Shown here piece after piece: positions 33,162-41,644 of a DNA stretch of 64,000 nt. The notes under the pieces were generated by a model. That model was not told the origin of the DNA, made no database searches, and saw only the letters and a list, made by a program, of their open reading frames with translations. Each line of letters begins with the position of its first letter. Positions within the stretch are counted from its first letter, which is position 1. Source of the DNA: Olsenella sp. An293 (lineage in GTDB: Bacteria > Actinomycetota > Coriobacteriia > Coriobacteriales > Atopobiaceae); NCBI RefSeq assembly GCF_002159495.1, contig NZ_NFIT01000006.1, forward strand, positions 88,122 through 152,121, in the 5' to 3' direction. Position numbers and translations under genes: made by a program.

Positions 33162-33679
33162 TTATACCCCGTTCGCATCGCGACCAGCCGCATGCTCGAG
33201 CTCCTCGCGCGTGACGCCGCCCATCCCCGTCGGCCCCACCTCGGTCTCGTTGCGGACGGTCCAGCGCTCGTCTCCGACGTCTAGACCGCAGACGCAGTTG
33301 ACGCCGTTCTCTAGGCAGAGCTGCTGCAGGTGCCGGTCGAGCGTGCACATCGTCGCCGCGTTGCGGCGCGCCAGCACGAAGTAGAAGACGTCGTAGGAGG
33401 AGTGACCGAGCCGCAGGGACTCGGAGAGCGCCTCCAGAGCGAGCTCCTTCATCGGGATGAGCTCGTCAACCAAGCGCCAAGCCTTGCCGAAGAGCGTGAC
33501 TCCGGTGGCGGCATTGACGTACTGCCCGCGTACATACTTCTCGACGGCATGTGCCATTTCAGCGACGTAGAGCTCAGGGGCGATGACCTTCTCGCCCTCA
33601 TAGGTCAAGTGCGAAGCGTATCGGCCTCGGGTCGCTCAAACACCAGGGAAATCGCAGCGCTAGAGTCCAAGACGAGCAT
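33162..33679 (-). pseudogene. vapC: VapC-type PIN-domain toxin, frameshifted
   Basis: The ATG at 33679 opens MLVLDSSAAISLVFERPEAD, the classic first strand and helix of VapC with catalytic Asp5. It runs into TGA at 33605-33607 after 24 residues. The next frame (from 33608) continues with YEGEKVIAPELYVAEMAHAVEK (conserved Glu), SSYDVFYFVLARRNAATMCTLDRHLQQL (two more acidic residues) and a 3' end about 20-30 residues longer than usual. One missing base near 33608 explains it. VapC toxins are Mg-dependent tRNA/rRNA endonucleases; this copy is probably inactive unless ribosomes shift. The start overlaps the antitoxin stop by 20 bases, the normal operon form. Confidence 0.75.
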
Positions 33680-33992
33680 CGCGCTCTCGCCTCCCCTCAT
33701 GAATGATCTCGACGGGGTCGGGGAAGTCTTCGGGAATCTCCACGCGACCGAGCACGTCGTGGATCTCAGCGAAGATTGCCTTGCGCTTGGCGATGCGAGC
33801 CTGGCGCTCCTGCTCCTCGGTGAGGGCCCGGCGCTCGTAGCCCATCATCTGCGGCTCTCCGGGCACGAGCTGCAGGTGGCGCTCGATGGCCACCGTCGCC
33901 TCCTGCGCGAGGCTGCGGTGCTCGCTCTCCGCACGCCACTTGAGGGCGTCGTAGGTTCCCTGCGGGAGGTCCCTGATCTGCAGTGCCGGCAT
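33660..33992 (-). CDS. vapB: VapB/FitA-like antitoxin
   Basis: 110 residues starting MPALQIRDLPQGTYDALKWRAESEHRSLAQEATVAIERHL, a ribbon-helix-helix fold of the FitA/VapB kind that binds the operon operator, followed by a charged C-terminal part (about 60-110) that would wrap the toxin. The ATG at 33992 has AAAGGAG seven bases upstream; a longer frame reading through the promoter is rejected. It overlaps vapC by 20 bases. The antitoxin is intact while the toxin is broken, a common decay path for such modules. Confidence 0.85.
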   Translation of the reverse strand: MPALQIRDLPQGTYDALKWRAESEHRSLAQEATVAIERHLQLVPGEPQMMGYERRALTEEQERQARIAKRKAIFAEIHDVLGRVEIPEDFPDPVEIIHEGRRERDARLGL

Positions 33993-34006
33993 GACCGCTC
34001 CTTTCT

Positions 34007-34054
34007 CGAACGATGCACTCTGCATGCGGTATACATCATTCGAATCCTTGTCAA
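34007..34054 (-). promoter_or_regulatory. vapBC promoter and operator
   Basis: On the minus strand TTGACA (34054-34049) precedes TATACC (34033-34028) with a 15-base spacer. Inverted half-sites CGAAYGATG lie at 34034-34042 and 34007-34015, eighteen bases apart, straddling the -10 and start site. This is where an RHH antitoxin would bind for autoregulation. Confidence 0.65.
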
Positions 34055-34092
34055 CGTGAGGAGGAATAGAGCCAGCCGTCTCGCGGCACACG

Positions 34093-34124
34093 AAGGCGGG
34101 GCCGAGATGAACCTCGACCCCGCC
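34093..34124 (-). terminator. Terminator of pckA
   Basis: On the minus strand GGCGGGGTCGAG pairs with CTCGGCCCCGCC (one wobble) around GTTCAT, then TTCGT. It starts 26 bases after the pckA stop and insulates it from vapBC. Confidence 0.65.
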
Positions 34125-34149
34125 CAGCGGATCTATCTGTGGGGACACC

Positions 34150-35751
34150 CTAGCCCATGATCGGCTTGGGGCCGGCGGCGCGGACCTCGGGCGCCATGGT
34201 CTGCAGGCGCTTCTCGGCGTTGTCGACGAACATCTTGGCGAGCTTCTCGGCCATCTCGTCGTAGGCGGCGCGGTCGGCCCAGGTGTTGCGGGCGTTGAGG
34301 AGCTCGGAGGGCACGCCCGGGCAGGACGTGGGCACGTCGAGGTTGAAGCGCTCGTCGTGGACGAACTCGGAGTCGTCGATGATGCCGGACTGGGCGGCCT
34401 CGACCATCTTGCGGGTGTAGGCGAGCTTCATGCGCTTGCCGGTGCCGTAGGGGCCGCCGGTCCAGCCGGTGTTGATGAGGTAGACGCGCACGCCGCCCTT
34501 GTCGATCTTCTCGCCGAGCATCTGCGCGTAGACGTTGGGGTCGAGCGGCATGAACGGCTCGCCAAAGAGCGAGGAGAACGTGGGCTGCGGCTCCTTGATG
34601 CCGCGCTCGGTGCCGGCGACCTTGGAGGTGAAGCCGGTCATGAAGTGGTACATGGCGGCGTTGCGGTCAAGCTTGGCGATCGGGGGCAGCACGCCAAAGG
34701 CATCGGCCGTGAGGAAGATCACAACGTCCGGGGTGCGCTTGGCGCGGCCCTTCTTGACGGCGCCCGGCACGAAGTCGACGGGGTAGGCCACGCGGCCGTT
34801 CTCGGTGAGCGAGGTGTCAAAGTAGTCGGCGACGCGGGTCTCGTCATCGACCATCACGTTCTCGCACATGGAGCCAAAGCGGATGGCGTTCCAGATCTGC
34901 GGCTCGGTCTCGGGCGTGATGTCGATGGTCTTGGCGTAGCAGCCGCCCTCGATGTTGAAGACCTTGTCCTCGGCCCAGCCGTGCTCGTCGTCGCCGATGA
35001 GCAGGCGGTCCTCGGCGGCGGAGAGGGTCGTCTTGCCGGTGCCGGAGAGGCCAAAGAAGACCGTGGTGCCGTGGGAGCGCGGGTTCATGTTGCAGGAGCA
35101 GTGCATCGTGAGCACGTGGTCCTCAACGGGGAGCAGGTAGTTCATGACCGAGAAGATCGACTTCTTGATCTCGCCGGAGTACTGGGTGCCCACCACGAGG
35201 ATGATGCGCTCCTGGAAGTTGATGAGGACGGCGGCCTCGGAGTGGGTGCCGTAGACCTCCGGGTCGAGCTTGAGGGTGGGGGCGGCCATCACGACGAAGT
35301 CGGCCTCGCCGAAGTCGCGCAGCTCCTGGTCGGTCGGGCGGACGAGCATCTGATGGACGAAGAGCGCCTGGCTCGCAAGCTCGCAGATGGCGCAGATCTT
35401 GCGGGAGTAGCGGCGGTCGGCGCCGGCCAGGCCGTGCATAACGAAGAGGCGACGCTCGGAGAGGTGGCCGATGACCTCGGCCTTGATCTTCTGGTAGTTC
35501 TCCTCGGAGAAGGGCACGTTGACCTTGCCCCAGGCGATCTTGTCGTGGACGTCGGGCGTGTCGACGATGAAGCGGTCCTGCGGGGAGCGGCCGGTGTACT
35601 GGCCGGTGATGACGGAAAGGGAGCCCGTGCTCGTGAGCTCGCCCTCGCCGCGCTCGACGGCGGTCTCGATGAGAACGGCCGGCGACGCGTCGATGACCGT
35701 CTTCTCCTCGGTGTGGGCGATTCCGTAACGCAGCAGTTCCTCGATGATCAT
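34150..35751 (-). CDS. pckA: Phosphoenolpyruvate carboxykinase (ATP)
   Basis: 533 residues. Reversible oxaloacetate + ATP to PEP + CO2 + ADP. In a fermenting anaerobe it may work in the PEP-carboxylating direction toward succinate (inference). Motifs: TGRSPQDRFIV, YSGEIKKSIFSVMNYLLP, the P-loop GLSGTGKTTLSA (about 235-246), DDEHGW and the GGCYAKTID substrate region. AGGAGG lies five bases upstream of the ATG. It diverges from the epimerase gene; the intergenic region holds a likely extended -10 promoter. Confidence 0.97.
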   Translation of the reverse strand: MIIEELLRYGIAHTEEKTVIDASPAVLIETAVERGEGELTSTGSLSVITGQYTGRSPQDRFIVDTPDVHDKIAWGKVNVPFSEENYQKIKAEVIGHLSERRLFVMHGLAGADRRYSRKICAICELASQALFVHQMLVRPTDQELRDFGEADFVVMAAPTLKLDPEVYGTHSEAAVLINFQERIILVVGTQYSGEIKKSIFSVMNYLLPVEDHVLTMHCSCNMNPRSHGTTVFFGLSGTGKTTLSAAEDRLLIGDDEHGWAEDKVFNIEGGCYAKTIDITPETEPQIWNAIRFGSMCENVMVDDETRVADYFDTSLTENGRVAYPVDFVPGAVKKGRAKRTPDVVIFLTADAFGVLPPIAKLDRNAAMYHFMTGFTSKVAGTERGIKEPQPTFSSLFGEPFMPLDPNVYAQMLGEKIDKGGVRVYLINTGWTGGPYGTGKRMKLAYTRKMVEAAQSGIIDDSEFVHDERFNLDVPTSCPGVPSELLNARNTWADRAAYDEMAEKLAKMFVDNAEKRLQTMAPEVRAAGPKPIMG

Positions 35752-35847
35752 GCGTTCCTCCTTAGCGGACGCTGACAGGCGGCGCGCCGCCGCCGACGCC
35801 TCGACGCACGGATATGCTCCTTACGACGCCGCTCGGGCGTCAGTCAA

Positions 35848-35866
35848 CGGTACATTATGACACAAA
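35848..35866 (-). promoter_or_regulatory. pckA extended -10 promoter
   Basis: On the minus strand TTTGTGTCATAATG contains TGT+CATAAT, an extended -10 about 100 bases upstream of the pckA ATG. Almost the same word, TTTGTGTCATTATG, lies upstream of rnd (47150-47163), hinting at a shared promoter class or regulator. Confidence 0.5.
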
Positions 35867-35970
35867 CGCCCCGTTTGCCGCGACTTACGCCCCATTCGGC
35901 AAGACAAGCGCAACAAACACACGCACGGCATATAAAGTTTTGAGAGATAGGGACAACAGAGGAGGAACAC

Positions 35971-36855
35971 ATGGCAACGCTCACGACCATTTCCGACGGC
36001 ACCGTCTCCGCGACCATCACCTCCGACGGCGCCGAGCTCATGAGCCTGCGCCTCGGCGAGGGCGAGTACCTGTGGCAGGGCGACGAGAAGTTCTGGCCTC
36101 GTCGCGCGCCGATCCTGTTCCCCATTGTGGGCGTCCTGCGCGACGGCCGCGCCGTGAGCGAGCAGGGCCCCGTGACGCTTGGGCGCCACGGCCTCGCGCG
36201 CGACTACGACCACGCGATCGTGGAACAGACGCCCACGAGCGTGACCTACGAGCTCGACTCCAGCGACGAGACCCGCGCCCGCTACCCGTACGACTTCCGT
36301 CTCAACATGACCTACGCCATCGTCGACGGCAGCCTCGCTCAGACCTTCAAGGTCACCAACACCGGCGACGTCGTCATGCCCTTCACCTTTGGCGGCCACC
36401 CCGCCTTCAACGTGCCCGTCCCGGGCGAGGAGGGCGCGTCCTTCTCGGACTACGAGCTCGTCTTCCCCAAGGCCTGGACCGCCCGCGTGCCCCGCATCGA
36501 CGAGGCCGGCATGCACGACTTCTCGCACATGACCGAGCTCTTCTGCGACTCCGACCGCATGAGGCTCTCGCACGAGAGAATCGCCGAGCTCCTCACGATC
36601 GTGATGCTCGAGGTCCCCGGCCGCAGCGTGCGCCTGGAGGGTCCGGCGGGCCACGGCGTCGAGGTCGGGTTCGACGGCTTTGACTTCCTCGGCGTCTGGA
36701 CGGCGAGCGAGGACGCGCCGTTTTTGGCCATCGAGCCCTGGATCGGCTGCGCGACGGCCTACGACGAGTCCGACGTCTTCGAGGAGAAGCGCGGCACCGT
36801 GAAGCTGGAGCCGGGCGCCTCCTTCGAGCGCACCTTCACCATGAGGCCGTTCTAG
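35971..36855 (+). CDS. Aldose 1-epimerase family protein, LacX-like
   Basis: 294 residues. Beta-sandwich galactose-mutarotase fold: GAELMSLRLGEGEYLWQGDEKFWPRRAPILFPIVG at the N-terminus, GRHGLARDYD and GGHPAFNVPVPG with the His residues used for catalysis, and a C-terminal LAIEPWIGCATAYD. The LacX branch acts on hexose or hexose-phosphate anomers; exact substrate unknown. GAGGAGG lies seven bases before the ATG; TATAAA at 35930-35935 is a likely -10. The GNAT gene follows after two bases, so the two are co-translated. Confidence 0.9.
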   Translation: MATLTTISDGTVSATITSDGAELMSLRLGEGEYLWQGDEKFWPRRAPILFPIVGVLRDGRAVSEQGPVTLGRHGLARDYDHAIVEQTPTSVTYELDSSDETRARYPYDFRLNMTYAIVDGSLAQTFKVTNTGDVVMPFTFGGHPAFNVPVPGEEGASFSDYELVFPKAWTARVPRIDEAGMHDFSHMTELFCDSDRMRLSHERIAELLTIVMLEVPGRSVRLEGPAGHGVEVGFDGFDFLGVWTASEDAPFLAIEPWIGCATAYDESDVFEEKRGTVKLEPGASFERTFTMRPF

Positions 36856-36857
36856 CC

Positions 36858-37346
36858 ATGGGCCAGATTCGCCCTGCAACTGCAGACGACCTCGAGGCCG
36901 TCTGCCACATCTACGCCGCCGCGCGCTCCTTCATGCGCGCAAACGGCAACCCCACGCAGTGGCCCGGTGACTACCCCGGTCTCTTGGACGCCGAGAAGGA
37001 CCTCGAGGCCGACGCCCTCTGGGTGCTTGACGAGGGGGCAGGCCCCATCGCCGTCATGAGCGTCCTTCCCGGACCGGACCCCACCTACGCCGTGATCGAG
37101 GGTGACTCCTGGCTTAACGACGACCCCTACTGGGTCATGCACCGCCTCGCGGTCGCCCAGAGCGGTCGCGGCGCCGGCACACGCATGCTCGCGTGGCTCT
37201 GTGCGGAGCACAGCAACGTCCGCGCCGACACCCACGCCGACAACGCCCCCATGCGGCGCACGCTCGAGAAGTACGGCTTCGTCCGCCGCGGCACGATCTG
37301 GGTCGAGGACGGCACCCCGCGGATCGCGTATCACTACGTCCGCTGA
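36858..37346 (+). CDS. GNAT family N-acetyltransferase
   Basis: 162 residues. GNAT fold: IRPATADDLEAVCHIYAAAR (first strand and helices), WVMHRLAVAQSGRGAGTRMLAWL (acetyl-CoA pyrophosphate loop, Q/R-x-x-G-x-G/A) and the C-terminal NAPMRRTLEKYGFVRRGTI. The substrate is unpredictable from sequence. The ATG is two bases after the epimerase stop. It is followed by a group B foldback element that could act as the RNA 3' end. Confidence 0.88.
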   Translation: MGQIRPATADDLEAVCHIYAAARSFMRANGNPTQWPGDYPGLLDAEKDLEADALWVLDEGAGPIAVMSVLPGPDPTYAVIEGDSWLNDDPYWVMHRLAVAQSGRGAGTRMLAWLCAEHSNVRADTHADNAPMRRTLEKYGFVRRGTIWVEDGTPRIAYHYVR

Positions 37347-37352
37347 CCGCGG

Positions 37353-37432
37353 GCCCTCGGCCTGTTTCGACAGGCGATTTCGCACAGCGCGCGAGAGAAG
37401 CGAGCGCTGAGCCTGTGAAACATGCCGAGGGC
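37353..37432. repeat. Group B foldback element, copy 2
   Basis: Long imperfect arms, GCCCTCGGCCTGTTTC-GACAGGC (37353-37375) against GCCTGTGAAACATGCCGAGGGC (37411-37432), enclose GGCGATTTC (37373-37381), an apical hairpin with CAGCGC/GCGCTG, and TGAGCC (37408-37413). It shares the inner words but not the arms with copy 1 at 28685. It lies between convergent genes. Confidence 0.75.
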
Positions 37433-37442
37433 TCACGGGCAC

Positions 37443-38183
37443 CTAGCGGCACGCGTCGACGAAGCTCTTCCAGAGGGCGCAGTCGGTCTCGACTGTGCGC
37501 CAGGTGTACTCGGGGTGCCACTGGACGCCCACACAGAAGCGCCTGCCGACAACCTCGATACCCTCGGGGACGCCGTCGGTCGCGCGCGCGACGAGTCTCA
37601 CGCCCTCGCCGAGGCAGTCGATGCAGCAATGGTGCGCGGAGTTCGTCTGCACGAGCGCGGCGCCGCCGAGCGCGCGTGACAGAAGGGAGCCCTCCTCCAC
37701 CTCCACGGGGTGGCAGACGGTGTTCAGAATGCCGGTGTGGCGCCACTGGACCATGCCCTCGCGCGCGCCGAGGCTCGGCACGTCCATGCAGAGCGTGCCA
37801 CCGAGCGCGACGTTCAGGAGCTGCGTGCCGCGGCAGGTGGTGAGCAGGGGCTTGTCCGCGGCAACGACAGAGCGCAGAAGCGGCAGCTCGAAGGCGTCGC
37901 GCTGGGGACAGAGCAGCGTCGGGTCGTAGGGGCGCTCGTCGCCCCAGAGCGCGGGGCTCACGTCGGGCCCTCCCGGCACGGCAACGCCGTCGGCACCCTC
38001 CACGTACTCAGCGATGACGTCCTCGTCCTCGGTGAGCGCCATCATGAGGGGCAGACCCCCTGCGGCGAGGATCGCGTCCACGAAGCAGTCCGCGATGGCC
38101 TCCTGCGGCGCGATGGTCTCCGACCCCTCAACGACGGGCGCCTCCCAGCGAGGGGCGACAAGAACGACCGGTCTTCCCGCCAT
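37443..38183 (-). CDS. Class I glutamine amidotransferase-like hydrolase (peptidase C26, PuuD-like)
   Basis: 246 residues. Related to gamma-glutamyl-GABA hydrolase and folate gamma-glutamyl hydrolase. Nucleophile in LLTTCRGTQLLNVALGGTL, oxyanion region GVAVPGGPDVSPALWG, and the His-Glu of GVQWHPEYT. It starts one base after the stop of the ABC ATPase gene, so it is the last gene of the amino-acid transporter operon, suggesting that the transporter imports a gamma-glutamyl or glutamine-like compound that this enzyme splits (inference). Confidence 0.9.
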   Translation of the reverse strand: MAGRPVVLVAPRWEAPVVEGSETIAPQEAIADCFVDAILAAGGLPLMMALTEDEDVIAEYVEGADGVAVPGGPDVSPALWGDERPYDPTLLCPQRDAFELPLLRSVVAADKPLLTTCRGTQLLNVALGGTLCMDVPSLGAREGMVQWRHTGILNTVCHPVEVEEGSLLSRALGGAALVQTNSAHHCCIDCLGEGVRLVARATDGVPEGIEVVGRRFCVGVQWHPEYTWRTVETDCALWKSFVDACR

Positions 38184-38184
38184 G

Positions 38185-38949
38185 CTAGTGCCCCTTGATG
38201 GAGTCGAGGAAGTCGCGGGCGCGCTGGCTCTTTGGGTGGTCGAAGAAGGCGTCGGGCACGCCCTCCTCGACGATCTGACCGTCGGCCATGAAGACCACGC
38301 GATCGGCGACGCGGCGGGCGAAGCCCATCTCGTGCGTGACCACGATCATGGTCATACCTCCGCGCGCGAGCTCGACCATGACGTCGAGGACCTCGTTGAT
38401 CATCTCGGGGTCGAGGGCGCTCGTGGGCTCGTCGAAGAGCATCGCCTTGGGCCTCATGGCGAGCGAGCGCGCGATGGCGGCGCGCTGCTGCTGGCCGCCG
38501 GAGAGCTGGGCGGGGACCTTGTGCGCCTGCTCAGCCACGCCAACGCGCCCGAGAAGCTCAAGCGCGTACCTCTCGGCCTCCTCCTTTTGCTGGCCCAGCA
38601 CCTCACGCGGGCCGAGCGTCACGTTGTCCAGGACGCTCATGTGCGCGAAGAGGTTGAACTGCTGGAAGACCATCCCGAGCTCGGAGCGCATCCTCGCGAG
38701 CTCGCGCCCCTCTTGCGGCAGCGGCTCCCCCTCGATGAGGATCTCGCCGGAGTCGATGGTCTCGAGGCGGTTGATGGTGCGGCACAGGGTCGACTTGCCG
38801 GAGCCCGAGGGCCCGATGATGACGACGACCTCGCCGCGCGCCACCGAGAGGCTCACGTCGCGCAGGACGTGGAGGTCCCCGTAGTGCTTGTCGACGTGGC
38901 GCAGCTCGATGACCGGCACGTTCTTCTCGCCTGCGTGCTCTTGGCTCAT
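38185..38949 (-). CDS. glnQ: Polar amino-acid ABC transporter ATPase
   Basis: 254 residues. Walker [11 protein letters not shown]-loop MVFQQFNLF, signature [16 protein letters not shown], Walker [15 protein letters not shown] and H-loop [11 protein letters not shown], all in the GlnQ/HisP form. The ATG at 38949 is taken where the family begins, after a short EHAGEKN lead-in. It follows the second permease gene with a 13-base gap and energises the transporter encoded just upstream. Confidence 0.96.
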   Translation of the reverse strand: MSQEHAGEKNVPVIELRHVDKHYGDLHVLRDVSLSVARGEVVVIIGPSGSGKSTLCRTINRLETIDSGEILIEGEPLPQEGRELARMRSELGMVFQQFNLFAHMSVLDNVTLGPREVLGQQKEEAERYALELLGRVGVAEQAHKVPAQLSGGQQQRAAIARSLAMRPKAMLFDEPTSALDPEMINEVLDVMVELARGGMTMIVVTHEMGFARRVADRVVFMADGQIVEEGVPDAFFDHPKSQRARDFLDSIKGH

Positions 38950-38962
38950 GACGCTCCGTTCC

Positions 38963-39790
38963 CTAGCGGACGATCCTGACGCCGGTCTTGTTTGCCACGT
39001 AGACCGACGCCTTGTTGATCGCGTAGTTGATGAGGATGTAGATGACGGCGATGACCAGGTACAGCGAGACGAGCGCGTCGTAGCTCGTGATGAGGACACG
39101 CGCGTTCTGCATGAGGTCGGGGTAGCTCACCACATAGGCCACCGTCGTGTCCTTGACCACGACGACAAGCTGGGCGATGAGCGAGGGGATCACGTAGCGC
39201 ACCGCCTGGGGAAGCACGATCTTGCGCATGGTCTTGCCTCTGTTGAGGCCGATGGAGAGCGCGGCCTCGACCTGCCCGCGCGGCACGGCGTTCACGCCCG
39301 CGCGGAAGACCTCGGCGAGCACGCCGGAGGCCGCGAGCGCGACCGGCAGCGTGAGCATCCAGAAGGCGGGCAGCTTGAGCCCCAGCTGCGCCGGCACAAA
39401 GAAGAAGAAGTAGATGAGCAGGAGGCTCGGGACGCCGCGGAAGAAGTCCGTGACCACGCGGCAGAGCGCCGCGAGGGGGCGCACCCCGCTCGTGCGGCCA
39501 AGCATGAGCAGAAGCCCGAGGACGAGCGCGATGGCGCCTGCGGTGAGCGCCACCGCGACGGTGCCGAGCAGGCCCTGGCCGAGGAAGCGCCACGTGGTCC
39601 ATTGTAGGAAGAACGACCAGTAGCGCGGCGCGAGCTGCCCGGTGACCCAGAACTGGCGGACCACGGCGGCGATGGCGAGAAGGACCACGACGGCTGAGAT
39701 CGCGGTCCCGATGCGCACGCGCCGCCGCGTGCGCGGGCCCGGGGCCTCGTAGAGGGCGTCTCGCATGGAGAGGGTGCGTGTAGAGCTCAT
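38963..39790 (-). CDS. Polar amino-acid ABC transporter permease
   Basis: 275 residues, His/Glu/Gln family. About five to six membrane helices, an unusual 60-residue charged lead before the first, and the EAA loop [30 protein letters not shown] that docks the ATPase. The ATG overlaps the stop of the other permease (ATGA at 39787-39790), so the two subunits are made together and probably form a heterodimer. Confidence 0.94.
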   Translation of the reverse strand: MSSTRTLSMRDALYEAPGPRTRRRVRIGTAISAVVVLLAIAAVVRQFWVTGQLAPRYWSFFLQWTTWRFLGQGLLGTVAVALTAGAIALVLGLLLMLGRTSGVRPLAALCRVVTDFFRGVPSLLLIYFFFFVPAQLGLKLPAFWMLTLPVALAASGVLAEVFRAGVNAVPRGQVEAALSIGLNRGKTMRKIVLPQAVRYVIPSLIAQLVVVVKDTTVAYVVSYPDLMQNARVLITSYDALVSLYLVIAVIYILINYAINKASVYVANKTGVRIVR

Positions 39791-40446
39791 CGTAGGATCC
39801 TCACCCTCCGGTCGATGCGGTTGCCGACGAACGAGATCACAAAGCCCGTGCCCACGTAGCACAGGGCAGAGACGAGAAACACGAGGATGCCGCCCGTGGC
39901 ACGCGTGTTGACGTAGGAGACGACGCCGGTGAGCTCCTGGGGGTTGAGCGGCACCTGGGAGCCCAGCGCCGTGGTGAGCATGACGGCGATGAGCAGGTTG
40001 GTCATGGGGAGCACCGTCGTGCGCAGCGCCTGGGGGACCACGATCTTGCGGATGATCTGGGTGAAGGTGAGCCCGAGCGAGCGCGCGGCCTCGATCTGCC
40101 CCACGCCGATGGTGTTGATGCCGCTCATGAAGTTCTCCGAGCCAAAGGCCGAGCCCAGAAGGATCGTCGTCACGATGACGCAGGTGCGCCAGTCGAGCAC
40201 GATGCGAAGCTCCGGCAGGGCGTAGGCGATGATGATGAGCAGCGCGACACCGGGAATGTTGCGAAAGACCTGCACGTAGAGGTCTCCGGCGACGCGCAGC
40301 GGCCTATACGGCGAGACGCGCGCCACCGTCACCACGACCGCGAGCGCCATCACAAAGACAAAGCTCACCACGGTCATGGACCAAGTGGCGAGAAGCCCCT
40401 GCAGGTACTTGTCGCCGTATGTGCCGAGAAGCTCGGAAAGCCCCAT
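39787..40446 (-). CDS. Polar amino-acid ABC transporter permease
   Basis: 219 residues, about five membrane helices, EAA loop EAARSLGLTFTQIIRKIVVPQALRTTVLPM. The ATG at 40446 has GGAGG five bases upstream; a GTG two codons earlier lies inside that ribosome site and is rejected. Partner of the permease at 38963. It is separated from the substrate-binding protein gene by a 112-base array of three group D hairpins. Confidence 0.94.
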   Translation of the reverse strand: MGLSELLGTYGDKYLQGLLATWSMTVVSFVFVMALAVVVTVARVSPYRPLRVAGDLYVQVFRNIPGVALLIIIAYALPELRIVLDWRTCVIVTTILLGSAFGSENFMSGINTIGVGQIEAARSLGLTFTQIIRKIVVPQALRTTVLPMTNLLIAVMLTTALGSQVPLNPQELTGVVSYVNTRATGGILVFLVSALCYVGTGFVISFVGNRIDRRVRILR

Positions 40447-40457
40447 GCTCACCTCCC

Positions 40458-40569
40458 CCTGTCAATTGGGGACAGTCCCCAATTCGCAGAAAAGTTTTAT
40501 GTGATTTGGGGACAGTCCCCAATTCACATATGCACGTTGGGGACTGTCCCCAACGTGCAGGTTGACAGG
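40458..40569. repeat. Array of three group D hairpins inside the ABC operon
   Basis: Three successive palindromes share GGGGAC...GTCCCC: 40464-40484 (AATT arms), 40501-40527 (GTGATTT/AATTCAC) and 40532-40558 (GCACGTT/AACGTGC). The whole array is bracketed by CCTGTCAA (40458-40465) and TTGACAGG (40562-40569). It starts at the base adjoining the stop of the binding-protein gene and ends before the permease ribosome site, the classical place for REP clusters that protect the 5' part of an ABC operon mRNA. Confidence 0.9.
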
Positions 40570-41538
40570 TTACGCGCCGATGGCAGGTGGCTCGGGCGCA
40601 TTCTCGATGCCCGCGCGGTCGCCGATGCAGACCTGCCAGAGGCTCGCCCAGAGGCCCTCGACCTCGATGCGCTGCAGCCAGGCGTTCACGAACTCGACGC
40701 CGTCGGAGTCGAGCGGAAGCCCGATGCCGTACGGGTCGACGGGGCCAAACTCCTCGCCCGCGAGGCGATAGCGGCCGGGGTTGCGGGTCATGTTGCCCAT
40801 CTGCATGGCTGTGTCGATGACGTAGGCGTCGACACGGCCCTGCTCGAGGGCGCTTCTCGCCTCCTCGTCGGTCGCGAACTCCTGGACGGTGGCGTCGGGC
40901 GCGTACTCCTCGAGGATGCTCGGGCCGGTGGAGCCGGACTGCGCGGCGACGTTGCGCCCGGCGAGGTCCTCGAGGCCGTTGATGTCCTCGTTGTCCGCCA
41001 TCACGAGGATGGACTGCTGCGTGGTGTAGTACGGGCCGGCGAAGGAGATGACCTCCTTGCGGGCGTCGGTGATCGAGTAGGTGGCAAAGACGGCGTCCAC
41101 CTGGTCGTTCTGGAGGACCGACTCGCGCGTGTTGGACGTCACCTGCGTGATCTCGACGGCGTTCTCGTCACCGAGGACGTAGCGGGCGAGCAGCTGGAAG
41201 AGCCCGGCGTCGAAGCCGCGGGTCTTGCCGTCCTTCTCGTTGAGGAGGCTAAAGAGCAGCGACGTCTGGACGCCGCCCACGCGCAGGGTGCCAGCCTCCT
41301 TGACCTTGGAGGCCCACTCGGAGGCGGCGATGTCGTCCTCCGCGGCGACGGCACCGGTGGCGATGAGGTCGTCGTAGGCGGTGACGTCGAGCTGCGCCTC
41401 CTCGGGGGTCTCCGAGGAGTCGTCGCCCTCAGGGGCGGGCGCCTCGGCGTCGCAGGCGGTGAGGGCGAGCGCAGAGAGGGTCGCGGCGCCGAGCCCGAGG
41501 GCGCGGCGGCGGCTGAGCACGAGGTCGTTGAGGGCCAT
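40570..41538 (-). CDS. Amino-acid ABC transporter substrate-binding lipoprotein
   Basis: 322 residues. The N-terminus carries twin/triple Arg (SRRRALGLG), a hydrophobic core and lipobox LTAC with Cys29, so it may be exported by Tat and lipid-anchored. An acidic linker precedes the periplasmic-binding-protein fold: TLRVGGVQTSLLFSL, GFDAGLFQLLARYVLG, QVTSNTRESVLQNDQVDAVFATYSITDARKEVISFAGPYY (family 3). First gene of the transporter operon. TACAAT at 41577-41582 (minus) is the likely -10. Confidence 0.94.
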   Translation of the reverse strand: MALNDLVLSRRRALGLGAATLSALALTACDAEAPAPEGDDSSETPEEAQLDVTAYDDLIATGAVAAEDDIAASEWASKVKEAGTLRVGGVQTSLLFSLLNEKDGKTRGFDAGLFQLLARYVLGDENAVEITQVTSNTRESVLQNDQVDAVFATYSITDARKEVISFAGPYYTTQQSILVMADNEDINGLEDLAGRNVAAQSGSTGPSILEEYAPDATVQEFATDEEARSALEQGRVDAYVIDTAMQMGNMTRNPGRYRLAGEEFGPVDPYGIGLPLDSDGVEFVNAWLQRIEVEGLWASLWQVCIGDRAGIENAPEPPAIGA

Positions 41539-41576
41539 GATGGGGATCCTTTCCCTTGGGTCCGTTCACATCCCCA

Positions 41577-41582
41577 AATTGT
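41577..41582 (-). promoter_or_regulatory. -10 box of the amino-acid transporter operon
   Basis: TACAAT on the minus strand, about 39 bases before the binding-protein ATG; no clear -35. The group C element begins 63 bases further upstream. The rest of the 331-base gap to ackA holds only that element. Confidence 0.45.
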
Positions 41583-41644
41583 ACCCATGCCGGTAGGATT
41601 TAAACCGCCTGGCGCCGGAACGTTAACGAAGGCGGGACAACCGC

